A DNA stretch of 64,000 nt from Echinococcus granulosus (taxonomy: Eukaryota > Platyhelminthes > Cestoda > Cyclophyllidea > Taeniidae). The translations under genes were made by a program, and so were the position numbers. This document shows, in pieces, positions 12,623 through 23,933 of the stretch. Within the stretch, counting starts at the first letter, position 1; each line of letters begins with the position of its first letter. The notes below the pieces were generated by a model, which was not told where the DNA came from, searched no databases, and saw only the letters and a program-made list of their open reading frames with translations. Where the stretch lies: assembly GCF_000524195.1 (NCBI RefSeq), contig NW_020170402.1, positions 626,583 through 690,582 on the forward strand. The letters run 5' to 3'.

Positions 12623-15600
12623 TCAGAAGCGTAGGAGGAAGCCATGATCAGGTCCAGAGCCACGAATACCACTCCCACCACTGGTAGCAGTATTGCGCGA
12701 GGGCGTGCGCTTGGACGCAGCAGCAAAGAATAGTGAAGCACCAAGTGGTGCTGGAGGCTCCCGCAACGAGCCTGTGGCCCCCGGCGGCGGGCGTGGTGAG
12801 GCGGGGCGATGCGAGGACTGCGACGGACGACCTCCACCCTCCGACTTGGCTGGCCAGCTGGGCATCATCGATGGGTGGATGGCCTGTGGACGCTCTGTGA
12901 AATAACGATGTGAAAGCGCCTTCTCTGCAGTTATTCGCCGCTCCGGACAATAAGTGAGGAAGCTGAAACAGTGGACTCATGGGGTGCATTGAGCTACTGC
13001 CACTATCAATACAGAGTACTATAATAAACACACAACTCACTTGGTAAGAAGCTCAAAGCCGAGACCGGAGATCTGCTTTTCAGTGAAGCGACGTCGTAGC
13101 TGGTTGTAGGGGTACTCAGTGAAGACGCCGTTACGCATGCCGGGGAGTTGAGTTACACCCGGCCAAATGCGTTCGTTGGGGGTACCGAGGTCACGGAAGA
13201 TCATGTTTATTTGATCCACCTCACCCTTGCCCGGAAAGAGGGGACGCTGAAGGAGGAACTCCGCGAATATGCATCCCACAGACCAGAGATCAATCGGGGT
13301 GGAGTAGGATTTGCTGCCTGTGGGATTGTAATCAAATCAATTTAACGATGAAGCTCAGAAGGGAAAGTACTTGAGCACTGCGTCGACCCTAGCGCATTCA
13401 CAAAAAATAACAATTCTCTACATCGCAGCCACAGAAAGTGACGTGTAAAGGAGAATTAAAACAGTTTGGGGATATTTAGATCTACACAAGAAACTGCAGC
13501 ATGGATAAAATTTAAGTGCAGGAGGTTATTTGAGCCGATACTGTGTTAAGTCGCCCAACCCACATGGGTGTTGGCAGTGAATTTAGATTCCGCCCACTAC
13601 TTAGCTATAGTGCTTCATAAAGTCAGCACAAGCAAGAAAGTCCTACCTAGGAGCAGTTCAACAGCACGATACCACAGAGTGACCACAACCTCTGTGTAAT
13701 GCTGAAGCGGAGAGCCGTATTCTCGAGCCAGACCAAAGTCACCAACCTTGAGAATACCCTTGTGACTCAGGAGCAGGTTTGACGTCTTTAAGTCTCGATG
13801 GAGGATCCAGTTGTCGTGCAGATGCTGAACTGCGCGGAGGAGTTGGATTAACAGACACTTTACTTGACCCACTGTGAAGGGCCCACTCATAATCTAAACA
13901 AAAGTACAGGAAGAGGACAGATAAAGTGATAACATTTAAGAAAGAATAATCAAACCCACCTCCATGAGAGATTTCAAATCATGCTCCACGTATTCCATCA
14001 CCAGATAAATCTTATCTAAGTCGAATCCGACCACAATCTCCCTAACAGTAACAATGTTTTCGTGCTGCGCTTTCATCAAGGTGTTAATTTCACGCAGCGA
14101 AGTGATGGGGAAGCCCTCCCGCTCCTTCTCCATCTTTAGTCGTTTCAGAGCCACTACTTCGTTGGTCCGCTTGTCGCGTGCCCGGTACACCACCCCGTAG
14201 GTACCCTCCTCAATGCGATTGAGACACTCAAACTCATCTACCGACCGGCAGCCTTGAATGGAGGGGAAGTAGAAGGGTTTCGGCGGTGCCCGATCAAGCT
14301 GCAATTCCCCGGATGTCTCCACGCCTTTGCCTTCATCGCCATTGGCTTTCAGCGCTGCGCCTTCCTCGCTGTAGATCTCATCTTCATCCTCCTCTTCTTC
14401 CTCCAAATACTTTAAGTGGCTGCCATCGATGATGGGGGCACGACCCGAGGCAAGACGCGTATTCAGACCTGAGGGTTCCAGAGGAGGCGGTGGCGTGATG
14501 TAGGTGTCTGCTTTCGCTTCGACGCCTTCTCGATCACGTGGTGGAGAACGCGATCGATTGCGCCCGGAGGATAGTGGGATAGGAGACTCCGACGAGTGGT
14601 ACGACTTCTTTACTTCATCGGCTGAGATTGAGATGGCGTGTTTATGCAGATTGGACTGTGATTCGGAAGATTTTTGATGTGAGCGGCGCGAGGACTGGCG
14701 ATGGTGGTGATGGCGACGGTTGTGACGAGATGACGTAGTGACCGAAACAGTAATTGAGTTATTGGGTTTCTTTCCTAATACTTCAATTCTCTGCTGATCG
14801 TAACCACGCTTAAGTGAGCGCCTCTCGTTGCTACTATCGCTGCTGGAAGAGGATGTGAGATTCTGAAAGGCACCTGAAGAAGCAAATAACAAGTCCCCCT
14901 CAAAATGAAATGAGAGGAGTCGGAGAGGAATAGCAAAAGCGTACCAGTGCCGATGGAACTGTGGATATCCGGCTTCTCCAGTAAAACATCTCGGTCATCG
15001 ACAGACCTCTCTGGGGAGTCGAACTTGGATCGAGGAGGGAGATGAGCGGCATTGCTCTTCGCCATAGCCGTTGCAGCCGCAGCTGCTTCAGCCTCCCTCT
15101 CAGCTTTCCGTCGGGTCAGGCGAGAACGATACTCGCGCTCCTGCTGCTCGGTTGTCACTGCGCCAGTGTTTTCATCGCTGGAAGCTTCTCCCTCCTCTGA
15201 GAACGCTTCACCCTCCTCCCGCGGGGAGTAATTAGATGCAGGGACTATTTCGTCAACTTCATCCTTTGTGTAAAAATACAAATGTTTGCTTATCGGGTCT
15301 AGTAAGACACTAATCTTGCGCCTCTACAAAATATGACGAAATGAAGTCCTGCTCACGGCACCTAAAATACCAATGTCTCAGCGCTTTCGGATGTTTATGA
15401 TAAGCCCATTCTCAGATTGCTATGTCTTATGGTGCTTTTAGACATGACTTAGGCACCAAATTTTCAACTGCGTAAACACAATCTTTAGCATTAGCCTTCC
15501 CAATGCCACCTCGAGTCCCAATAATCAAACACAAGTGGCACGCACCGCCATACTTTCAGAACTAGTGTTGAAAAGGTAGATGAAGAAATCGCATGATATA

Positions 15601-16039
15601 CTCAGAAAAACACTTCAAATGTGTAAACAGCTTGTTTTATCGGGCTTCTTTTGAACTGACGCGAAGAATTAAGTAAACGTTGAAGAGCTAGTCAATTACA
15701 GGGTCAAAAAACTGTAACTGCAATGTTGGCGTTACAATTAGCACACCCATGTAATCACGATTATACTGCATAGTGCGATGTGACATCACAACTTAAACTG
15801 CTATTTTGGTTTCAAATGCTGTGTAGACCTAAGTTAATTTCAACGAGACAAGTGTAACCAAGGTCAAGTGTTCGAAACACCTTAAATTGTAAACGTTAGG
15901 ACAGATTGTCATAAAGGAAAAAATGGCACCAATTGAAAAATTTAACTACGTAATTAAATCCCTCTTCTTCCTCCGCATGATACTTAGTATGTTCTTTGGA
16001 ATTGCGTTTGGAGGATTTCTGATGCTCGTCACGTGACAT
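12623..16039 (-). CDS. CDK11: Cyclin-dependent kinase 11 (PITSLRE kinase), complete
   Basis: CDK11 is a nuclear CDK that pairs with cyclin L and acts in transcription, pre-mRNA splicing and mitosis. Coding exons, 5' to 3': 15950-16039, 14945-15263, 13960-14873, 13647-13893, 13041-13317, 12623-12962. They total 2187 nt (728 aa plus stop), all junctions phase-consistent. The N-terminal ~330 residues are charged and Ser/Arg-rich with a His tract, as in the family. The kinase domain runs from the ATP loop ([13 protein letters not shown], about 357) through catalytic Lys 380, the PITSLRE helix (392-398), HRD (473-475) and DFG (493-495). The C-terminal tail is Pro/Ser-rich. Oddities: the APE motif reads AVE (518-520), and the activation loop reads TEVVVT where vertebrates have TPVVVT. 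An acceptor (ctttcag) lies 11 nt before the ATG, so a spliced leader or 5'-UTR intron is likely. Human CDK11B is somewhat longer (about 780-800 aa). Confidence 0.95.
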
Positions 16040-17554
16040 TTCGGTCTACTCTGAAAGTAACAAGAGAATACTGCTGACAAAATATAGCGGGCCAAAAATT
16101 AACAAAGTGAATGCAAAAATACTTCACTTCATCAGTTGTGCTTCAAAGATCCCAGTAACAATCAACAAACAACCACCGGCAATTACAAGGGGCTTACAAA
16201 ATGCCGTATTACTAATACTAATAAAAGCAAAGTCATTGTGTGTGAGCATAACCTTATAAAACAAAGATCAAAAATGTTAAAACATGACAGCAATTCCTTT
16301 GCCTAGGTACTTGATCTAACTCTTCACCAATGCGTACCCAGCTGATCGAACCCGGTCAAAGACGAAACGCACTCCCACAGGAGAATGCGTCATAATGCAC
16401 ATCATCAACACCAAAATACCCAGACTACTAATTAACTTTATTTACCAAAGACGCACTTTACTTGTTATTCACTTTTGTAAAAAAATAGCCTTCAATATTG
16501 GTTGTAAGAAAATATAATTTTGTAGTTGTAACGAGCCTGCTGCATTACCACCGAACACTTTATTCAATAGAAGATATACTTTAATGGCAGAAGCTCTATT
16601 TATGTACGCACTAATAGGTTTTTAATTGAAAGCTTGGTGCTAAGAAAATCTATGTTAGAGCCGACTATATTACTTAATACTTTAAAAATAGGCACGACTA
16701 CTATTTTATTCTGTATACTGTTGACCAGCTGCCGTAAAAGTTGTTTTTGGGATTTGATTTAGAAGAATGTTGCAACCGCTTAAGCCTTTTAAGGCTGAAT
16801 AAGGTTCAAATGACACAAGAATGCAAATTACGCGCATCCAAGCTTGCTGGGGGTCTGCAATCTTCGCTGGAGGGTAATGTTGCCGAGCGGAAGAACAATC
16901 TCCGGCTACTAAAGAGCGTGTGTAGTTTTATTTGCAAGCACTTAGCAAAGCCTAAAGCTGTCGTAATATTGTTTTGGAAAAGTTTACTGTATCTTAAGAT
17001 AAAGTGCTCAAGGGACATACTTAGGGTGAATAATTAAGGGGTTTCAGTTAACATAGTATGGAGAGGCGCATTGTGACGCCTTAAGTCTTCTCAGATGTCG
17101 TAATAGGGCAAAGCAATGTGTTGGAACATGCACCAATAACGTGCATCAGAGCTGGGGAGCTATTATTATGATCTTAAAAACACACCGTAGAGCCGAAATA
17201 CAAACCGCGGAGACTATAGTACCATGTGGCCAAACACACAATCAGACCATATCGATTTACCACAGTATAATATTTTAATGTGTGCGGCATTTCTGTGTCA
17301 TACTGACGTGTTTTTAGAAGCAACGTCAAGACGGGAAGCTTCATATTTTCACTAATATCGTACAAACTACTCAAAACCCATAGCAGGCCTCTTATTGGGG
17401 TCGATTGTTGCTCATTGAAAACTGATCTTACTCATCCATTGTGAACTTGACAAAAAGCAGATACTTTTTAGCCCTGCTGTAACAACACATTAAGCTACCC
17501 ATGGTGAATAAGTTCTACACACAACATTAAGGTTTGTTAATGGATCAAAGAGAT
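16040..17554. other. Upstream region of CDK11, AT-rich, no gene recognised
   Basis: This is the divergent flank of CDK11. One forward open frame of 98 codons (16741-17037) encodes a basic, Leu/Lys-rich peptide with no family resemblance I can name and no clear splice context. The rest is AT-rich intergenic sequence. Confidence 0.35.
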
Positions 17555-17750
17555 TAAATTAATTGTCTTTTTCTACTAAGTTAGCTTGTCGTTATCATAT
17601 CCGCCACTTTACCTCTTGCAGGCAGCCTGACCTCTGTACCATACATTCAGCCCCAATCCCTCCTGTACGTCGACAATACATGTTCTGTCCTGGTAATGTG
17701 TCTTCTTTCACCTTCAAGGAAATCTCAGGGAGCTACAAGACTAAGTTTTG
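17555..17750 (+). mobile_element. Solo LTR-like copy of the TRIM family
   Basis: Carries the family's ordered landmarks: 'gcagcctgacctctgtacc', 'cccttc/ccctcctgtacgtcgacaatacat', 'gttctgtcctggtaatgtgtcttctttc' and 'aaggaaatctcagggagctaca'. No internal region or second repeat is adjacent, as expected for recombination between LTRs. Confidence 0.65.
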
Positions 17751-18484
17751 AGTCATCACAAAATCATTTGAAACAGTTCATGTCGTTCTTCTACCGTCAA
17801 TGTAGATGTTAAATTTGGGAATAATATCTTCCGTTCAGACGAAAAGATCTTTTTTCCCATCATAATTCCTCAGCTTTGAGTCCTTCAGAGCGATCAGAGC
17901 ACATTGACCTCCCGACTTAGCGGACGTCACCAAATCATGAAGAGGAGACAGACCCTGATCTCCTGCAAAATGTTGATCGTCCCTAAGAGCCCCCCCCCTC
18001 CTCAGCTTCTACACAATACACATATACAAACTACCCTCCAAGATCAGATATTTTCGTTTTATACACTTATGTAAATAGTCAGTGATAACAAATGGATAGG
18101 CTTTGGCAGCTCCTCGAGGAGGGATTTTATACACCAAAAATAAACACGAGTTACCAGGAGTTGCTACATATTGTCAGACGAGTCACGCAGAGGAGAGGTA
18201 TTTTTATTATTTAACTGGTTCAGCTACAAGATTTCGTTACAGGCGCCACCTAGCCTTCGTGGTGCGTTTCGGTACTCCAACACGCAAAGATTGCCATAAC
18301 CCCGCCTTTTTATTGTATCTCCACCGAATTTTAAGCATGACAAAATATATCTCTGTGATACCTTCTTGTCCTGGCTGCCTGCTTGTACTTGACCCTTGCA
18401 TACATTCCCAGTGATTCGTTGTTTAAACTGTAGACGTAAACAAGCTCGAAGTGAATTGGGAAAACAAATAAATATGGATGTGCA

Positions 18485-19520
18485 GTAACGTTTTGATCGT
18501 TTGTTTAACTTTTCTTTTTGGTTTCGCAAGTACTTAAGGCTCCGCCTCTGTACTTCCGCTGGGCGGTATGGCTTTTGAGCCATCCCTTCTGTATGTCGAC
18601 AATACATATTCTGCCCTAGTATTATGGCTTCTATCGATCTCAGGGTAGTCTCAGGGCTCTGCATTGGTGCCAGCAAAAAGTCAGTCCTATCCTAAACGCC
18701 AAATACCTCTACTTCGATTAGTGAATGCTAAGCCTTGAAGTGACGGAAGAAGAGCAGACCTTGCGAGTGGGAAAATCTCTGAAGATCCCTAACTGGTCTA
18801 AATGTGAAACCTATCTTCGGCAGCCGACTCAGTCCCGTGTTCTTCTGAAGAGACACTAGCCGTAAACTATCGGTAAAATTTTGCTACAGAGGCGTCTACC
18901 GTATCCTTATGAAGATGCCAACTAGGTGAACACTAGATAACTCCTCCACCTCTCTACTAGCTGGATAGAATCCCAATAGATGTGGCCGGGCAGCACAGCA
19001 ATGAGTGATACCTTGTCTTTACGAAATTGTGTTGAACACCACCCTTTATTAATTGACACTACACTTGGGTTAATGTTCTTACGATTAACAATTGGCATAC
19101 AAGATGGCTAGCACATTCACTTTCCTTACTGCAGTTCCCAGACAGGACGCGAAACCAGACGTAATAGAATTGCCAAAGTGGAACATACATGTTCTTATTT
19201 GCATGCCAATTCGATAACCAGTGCGGTCGGTTCGTGACAGGTTTTCTTGCAGCACCAACTGCATTGCGATGGCCGACGGAGAAGGCTGATTACAGAAGCC
19301 GCCGGAGACGATGCTCAAAAGAGAAGAGGGGCTAAGTAACACGCTGGTTGTGTGTTTAACCTTTCGTTTTGATTTAGCGGATATTTAGGTCTTCGTCTTT
19401 GTACTTCAGCTGAGGGACGTGACATCTGGGCCATGTCAGTTACCCATTAGCCCTTCTGGACGTCGGCAGTACATATTCTGGCCTATTATTATACCAGCTT
19501 TCATCTTCAGGGAAGACTAC
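18485..19520 (+). mobile_element. Complete TRIM-like element (LTR - internal - LTR), copy 2
   Basis: Left repeat about 18485-18664 and right repeat about 19335-19520, with the same landmarks as copy 1 (for example 'tatgtcgacaatacatattctgccc' as two parts and 'cttcagggaagactac'). Directly inside the left repeat is TGGTGCCA (18665-18672), matching TGGCGCCA at the same place in copy 1. Directly before the right repeat is the purine run 'aaaagagaagagggg' (about 19316-19330). The interior aligns in blocks with copy 1 and with 4090-4670, and has no open frame of note. Confidence 0.72.
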
Positions 19521-19829
19521 GAAGCATTTAATTTTTTTTTAATAACAGTGCAAAAGTTGTTATTATTTGTGCTCGAATTGGACAACTAATAATTTGTGGA
19601 AGTTTAGCACCAGAGCTGTATCATCACTGTAGTGGTCAGCTCCAGATTTACTTTATCGTATTATTTTACCCAACAGACGTCTAAGATAACTGTGGCAAGA
19701 AGAAACTCAGCCTAATCTCTAAAACCGCCCAAAATCACAGCTCTTTTCTCATTGGTTATTGCTGAGAAGTAGTGAGGGAGAGAGCTACTAGTCCCCCCAC
19801 AATACGAGTTTCTGCAGTGGGGGATTCGC

Positions 19830-20009
19830 ATGGCAAACACACCGATATATCAACGATGCAAGCATCGATTGCCCAGGGCACTTCTAGGCTTGGCTTTTCT
19901 TGTCGTTCTCAAAGCTATGATCCAAGGGGAAATCCAAGAGAGCAATCAAGTTGGCGATGTGTTCCATGAGGCGAGGGAACATATTGTCGCCTCTATGGCC
20001 AAATATCAG
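19830..20009 (+). CDS. Possible N-terminal exon of a membrane protein (perhaps of the CPED1-like gene)
   Basis: An ATG at 19830 opens 60 codons that end exactly at a plausible donor (TATCAG followed by gttagt). The peptide has a short basic N-terminus and then a hydrophobic stretch (ALLGLAFLVVLKAMI), the layout of a type II signal-anchor, followed by a hydrophilic segment. CPED1 proteins begin in a similar way and the CPED1-like 3' exons lie 3 kb downstream on the same strand. I could not link them by phase, so this is a candidate only. Confidence 0.3.
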
Positions 20010-21257
20010 GTTAGTCTGAAGGTTTTCCAAGGCCGAGCTTACGTTATGAAATAAATTACAAGAGCACATAGGAGGGTGTGGAATTTTGTTGCTTTTAATT
20101 GCAATAAGAATAGGTTAATTTCTTACTAAGTTCCTCAAATGCAAGGTTTATATTCATGCCAATGAACAATTTGATAAGTGTACATGGGTAGTATGCATCC
20201 AATTCACCGTAGGCCAGACAAAATCCCTTTTTAGAACTTATTGTCTTTTCCTCAGCCAAAGGCTAAGAACTCAACAATCGATAATGTGGTTTAAAATCTG
20301 CTTTATTATAATTTGTTATTAAATATTCTTGCTAAGATGATATTTCCAAAGAATAATGAGCCATTCTTTCATTAATAGGTTCCATTTAACGAAGAAATGG
20401 AGGGCGACTTCATCAAAGGAGTAGAAATTAATATACCCTTCTCTTGTTTTGTCAACGAACGCAACGGTGGGAAATTTGGTTAATTTCACCTCAAGTCCAT
20501 TTTTTGTGAAGATTTTAAAGATGCTAGGAACCAATCGACGATATCGCACAAATGGCAACTCTAATTTACCAACGAAATAGTTCGCCCTGTCATATTTTTT
20601 TCGAGATCAACGGAAATTTTAGTGAGAAAAGGAAAGAAAGGCTTGTCTTTACAGTGGTGCGGATAGGCGTAGTTTTGTTTGGTTCAGCATTGTCAAATCG
20701 GTCCCAACTTTTAAGCAATCTGGACGCATGATTCGGTCACATAATCTTAAAAATTCCCTTACGGAGCAGTAGTTACCCAAGCTGAGATAGGAGAGGTCAA
20801 TTAACTTAAATAAGGTGGAATGATTTCCGTAAGTTGAAGGTCTTTGGTGTGGAAGGCTAGTGGGCCAGGAGCGTGAACTTTTTGCTAGCATGATTGTGTA
20901 GACTTGTCCCTGTTTTCATTCTAACTTCTCAGGTGGTACTTTATTTCGAATTGTTTCCATCGCTCCCACTGCCTTCGGGTTAGTACCAGCCCGTGAGGCG
21001 TCAAGCTACTTATATACACTTAAGTAGGGTAAATGACAATAGTATTACCTTAGAGCAATTTTTACAATTATCTTTTTTATCTGGGGGAGGGGGGGGGGGG
21101 GAAATGTAGCATTCAAAGTGGAATCGGGATTTGTATTTTTACTACTACTCCATCGAAGTGAAATATACATTTGACTACGATCCTAGGCTTCACTTAGTTT
21201 TCCACTCAATCTCCGTGGCATAATTTGGTAAATCACCGGTTTGGTGCATTTGATTCT

Positions 21258-21421
21258 ATGAAAGTGCTCTCATTCCTGTGTACATTCTATGTCTCTCTAG
21301 TTACGATAATAACACTGGATTCTTTGATGAGTTTCTCTGTACCCGAGGATACCGTCTATGCAAATATCTGCCTTAAGGCCATTGGAAATGGATGCCCAAC
21401 ACTGAGAGAAGGCTTTGACAA
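21258..21421 (+). CDS. Possible first exon encoding a signal peptide
   Basis: An ATG at 21258 starts MKVLSFLCTFYVSLVTIIT, a good signal-peptide shape, followed by a short Cys-containing segment. It ends at a strong donor (GACAA, gtaagt) in phase 2. It may be an exon of the CPED1-like gene or of a separate secreted product. No family is recognisable from 54 residues. Confidence 0.3.
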
Positions 21422-21829
21422 GTAAGTCATCTTTATGTCGCTATAATGCCATGAAGTGTGATTTTTAGTACTCCATATTGTACGCTCTTGTCGTGGGCTT
21501 GTTATAACAGTAATTACATATGACGCATTGCAGTCTACAATTCCTTTCCAGAGAACACAGGCTTGCTCTGGATTTCACCTCCGCATGACATGTTTCTGGA
21601 AGCCTAGAAAAAAATCCTTTTCTTTTCCGCCCTTACTTTCCTGCTTGCCGTTTAGTCTTGCGTTTGGTCATGCCAGAGCCTTAGCAAAATATAAATAGGG
21701 GAGTGGGGAGGATGAGGCATTACGCCCCATTCCAAAAAGTGCGATGAGGTCTTCACTTGGAATGGTTTTACAGTTTGAGGTAGGAGACATGGCCTTTCGT
21801 TATGGTTTTTCGCATTAAGGGCTCTTACC

Positions 21830-22072
21830 TCCCACCTACTGACTAGTTTAATAGACTTGATCTCCCCTCAACAAGTTTTTTGTACACCCTCAGTTGACTT
21901 TAACTAGTTGGATCACAGACGCAATCAGTTGGCCTTCACCATGCTCATATTTCCTAGTGAACGATTTTGTCTCGAGTCTAAAAAAGCTCGAAGCACAGAT
22001 CCAAGAATGCAGAGGTGCATGCCATGCGATGGAGCAGTGAGATGGATCGGCTGGCGATAACCGATGACAAAG
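21830..22072 (+). repeat. Dispersed repeat, family 2, copy 2
   Basis: Aligns by eye with 7330-7575 over about 245 bp with many substitutions. The same ordered blocks occur in the same orientation. It lies inside or just upstream of the CPED1-like gene. Confidence 0.6.
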
Positions 22073-22758
22073 TTGTCATTTGAAGTCGTCTTTGTTTCTA
22101 GATTCTGTGTAAACGTAAGCATAGGGGTCGGCGTAACGCATTATCATTACCCACTATGCCAGAGGATGAAACCCCACTCCGTGGTTCTACTCCAAACTAA
22201 CCACTCCAAAGTGCCTGCTACTCGTAACTGCAGCGTGTACATCAGTATTGCAAGGCACTTTCCCCAAATTCCAGCGGAGGATTCCACGCTGCTTACTTGT
22301 GCGTACTTCCAGGTAAGTAAAAGCATAATAGGCTCGCCACGTGCTGACTCGGGTACAACAACTAGGGGCATCATGGACATGACATGACATCGTCGTTCTT
22401 GTAGTCCTGTACCTTTGTCTTCAATGGGCGTCTCCCCTGTGGAATCCATAACTTTGCCAACTCTCTGCGATGGCTTGACGCATCACAACAACTGGATGAC
22501 GCAAAAGGATCAACCCTTAGCTCTTTAAGGGAACTCTACAAAGGCATGCATTCACTTACACAAAAATCTTACCCCTCCCTTTTTAAGATCGTGTCTACCC
22601 ACTGTGGCTACTGCCCTGTACCGATGCATGCTCCTCAAACAGTCGATGCTTCTGGCACAGAGCAAAGCTTCTTCGATTCGGCCTTGATGCTAACCGGGAT
22701 CCGGAATATCTTGAGGGCTCTGGGACAGCTGGTTTTTACAGTGGGTCGAATGCCTTAG

Positions 22759-23933
22759 GGAAGGTATTTACTCCTGCGCTGCCCAACACAACATGGGCGG
22801 AAATGCGTGGATACTTAAACAACTCAGCGGTGAGTTTAAGAAACAATAGGTCACGAAATCAAGTGGAAAGGCGGAATTTCAAAATTGAGGTTGTCGAAGG
22901 GATACTTATTCCCGTAGATATCGACTCCAGCACGATCTTATTAAAATTGACCTTATAAGGAATACTCCTAGAAATCATGCAGTTTGTTAGAGGTTCATCT
23001 TGTGAAAGGTCTACATTATAGATTCTCTTCGTGGGTGATTCCACTCTGCGAGGGCTTATGTATGCTCTTCTGAGCAAACTCAACGGAAGCCTACGGTACT
23101 GGGAGGCCTCTCACAGCCAGCTCATCTTTGAATCACTAGCTGGTGGTTTCTTTCAGCGCACGGATGCAAAGTTGACAAAAAAGTCCTACTCCAGTGTCAT
23201 TGCCTTTGCCTATTTTCCCTTATTTTGGAGCAGAAGACTCCACAGGAGAACCCTCGTTGATGTGATTTCTCAGTCCCTTGGAAGGTAAACTTAGTCTTAA
23301 TGAAGATTGTCACCTTGTTTATTTGGCGCTATGATTGCTCTAAAATGCTTTTTTGTAGAATTGCCAAGAAAAATGTTGATCTCTTCATCGGTGGGACGCA
23401 GTGGCTCAGTGCTGATGAAATGAAGAGGCTGGGATACTACTTATTGCATAATAAGTAGGCTAGTCCGACTGCTAATGCCAGTATTTAGGCAAAAGAAGAT
23501 ACGCAGGGTCATCATAAAAAGCCACCAGGCTGGATTCCACATTCCAAACTACCTGACACATCACTTCAGTCTGGTGACTGCGATTCTAAGGCTGCCTAAG
23601 ATTAATCCTTTCAAATATTTTATAAAGGAGATTTGTAATTGTAGCATTAGCATTAAATGATGATCTTTTTTACAGGAAGAGCACCTTTGGAAGAAGAGGC
23701 AAGTGAACGAGGAGGTGTGGAGGTTGGGAGGAGAGTTGAAGTGGGCTAGAATTGACGCCTACCAGTTAACGTGGTCAAACCTGTTCCACTTTTCTGGAGA
23801 TTTCCAGTGCTCGTGTCACTTCCACAGAACCACTTTTAACTTGGCCTCAGGAGAGTACATCATAAGTGGAGAGGTAACAGAGGCGCTACTGCAAAACCTG
23901 GTTTACTATCTTCTGAATGACAATAAAGCATAG
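22759..23933 (+). CDS. CPED1: CPED1-like protein, C-terminal PC-esterase region (3' exons)
   Basis: CPED1 (cadherin-like and PC-esterase domain) proteins are secretory-pathway proteins of unclear enzymatic role. PC-esterases are predicted to modify sugars. Phase-consistent exons: 22759-22829, 23022-23284, 23359-23454, 23489-23573, 23676-23933 (stop at 23931). Matching blocks in order: ILFVGDSTLRG (nucleophile GDS), LLSKLNGSL, FAYFPLFW, FIGGTQWLS, GFHIP, a LWKK helix, then a Cys-x-Cys-HFH block near the end. The 5' exons, including the cadherin-like part, are not resolved. The position of the expected catalytic D-x-x-H after HIP reads L-T-H-H. The boundaries of the 85-nt exon are the least certain. 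Human CPED1 is about 1000 aa, so much of the N-terminus is unassigned or absent here. Confidence 0.75.

Noticed and set aside
12439..12837. Minus-strand frames over the CDK11 3' end
   Set aside because: These are out-of-frame readings of the last CDK11 exon and its 3' flank. The phase-consistent exon ends at the TGA at 12623.
20319..20891. Two minus-strand frames of about 80 codons (20319-20558 and 20649-20891)
   Set aside because: They look somewhat protein-like but have no recognisable family, no consistent splice link to each other, and lie opposite the CPED1-like gene.
21087..21103. Poly-G run
   Set aside because: A homopolymer tract of this size may be real or a sequencing artefact. 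No function can be assigned.
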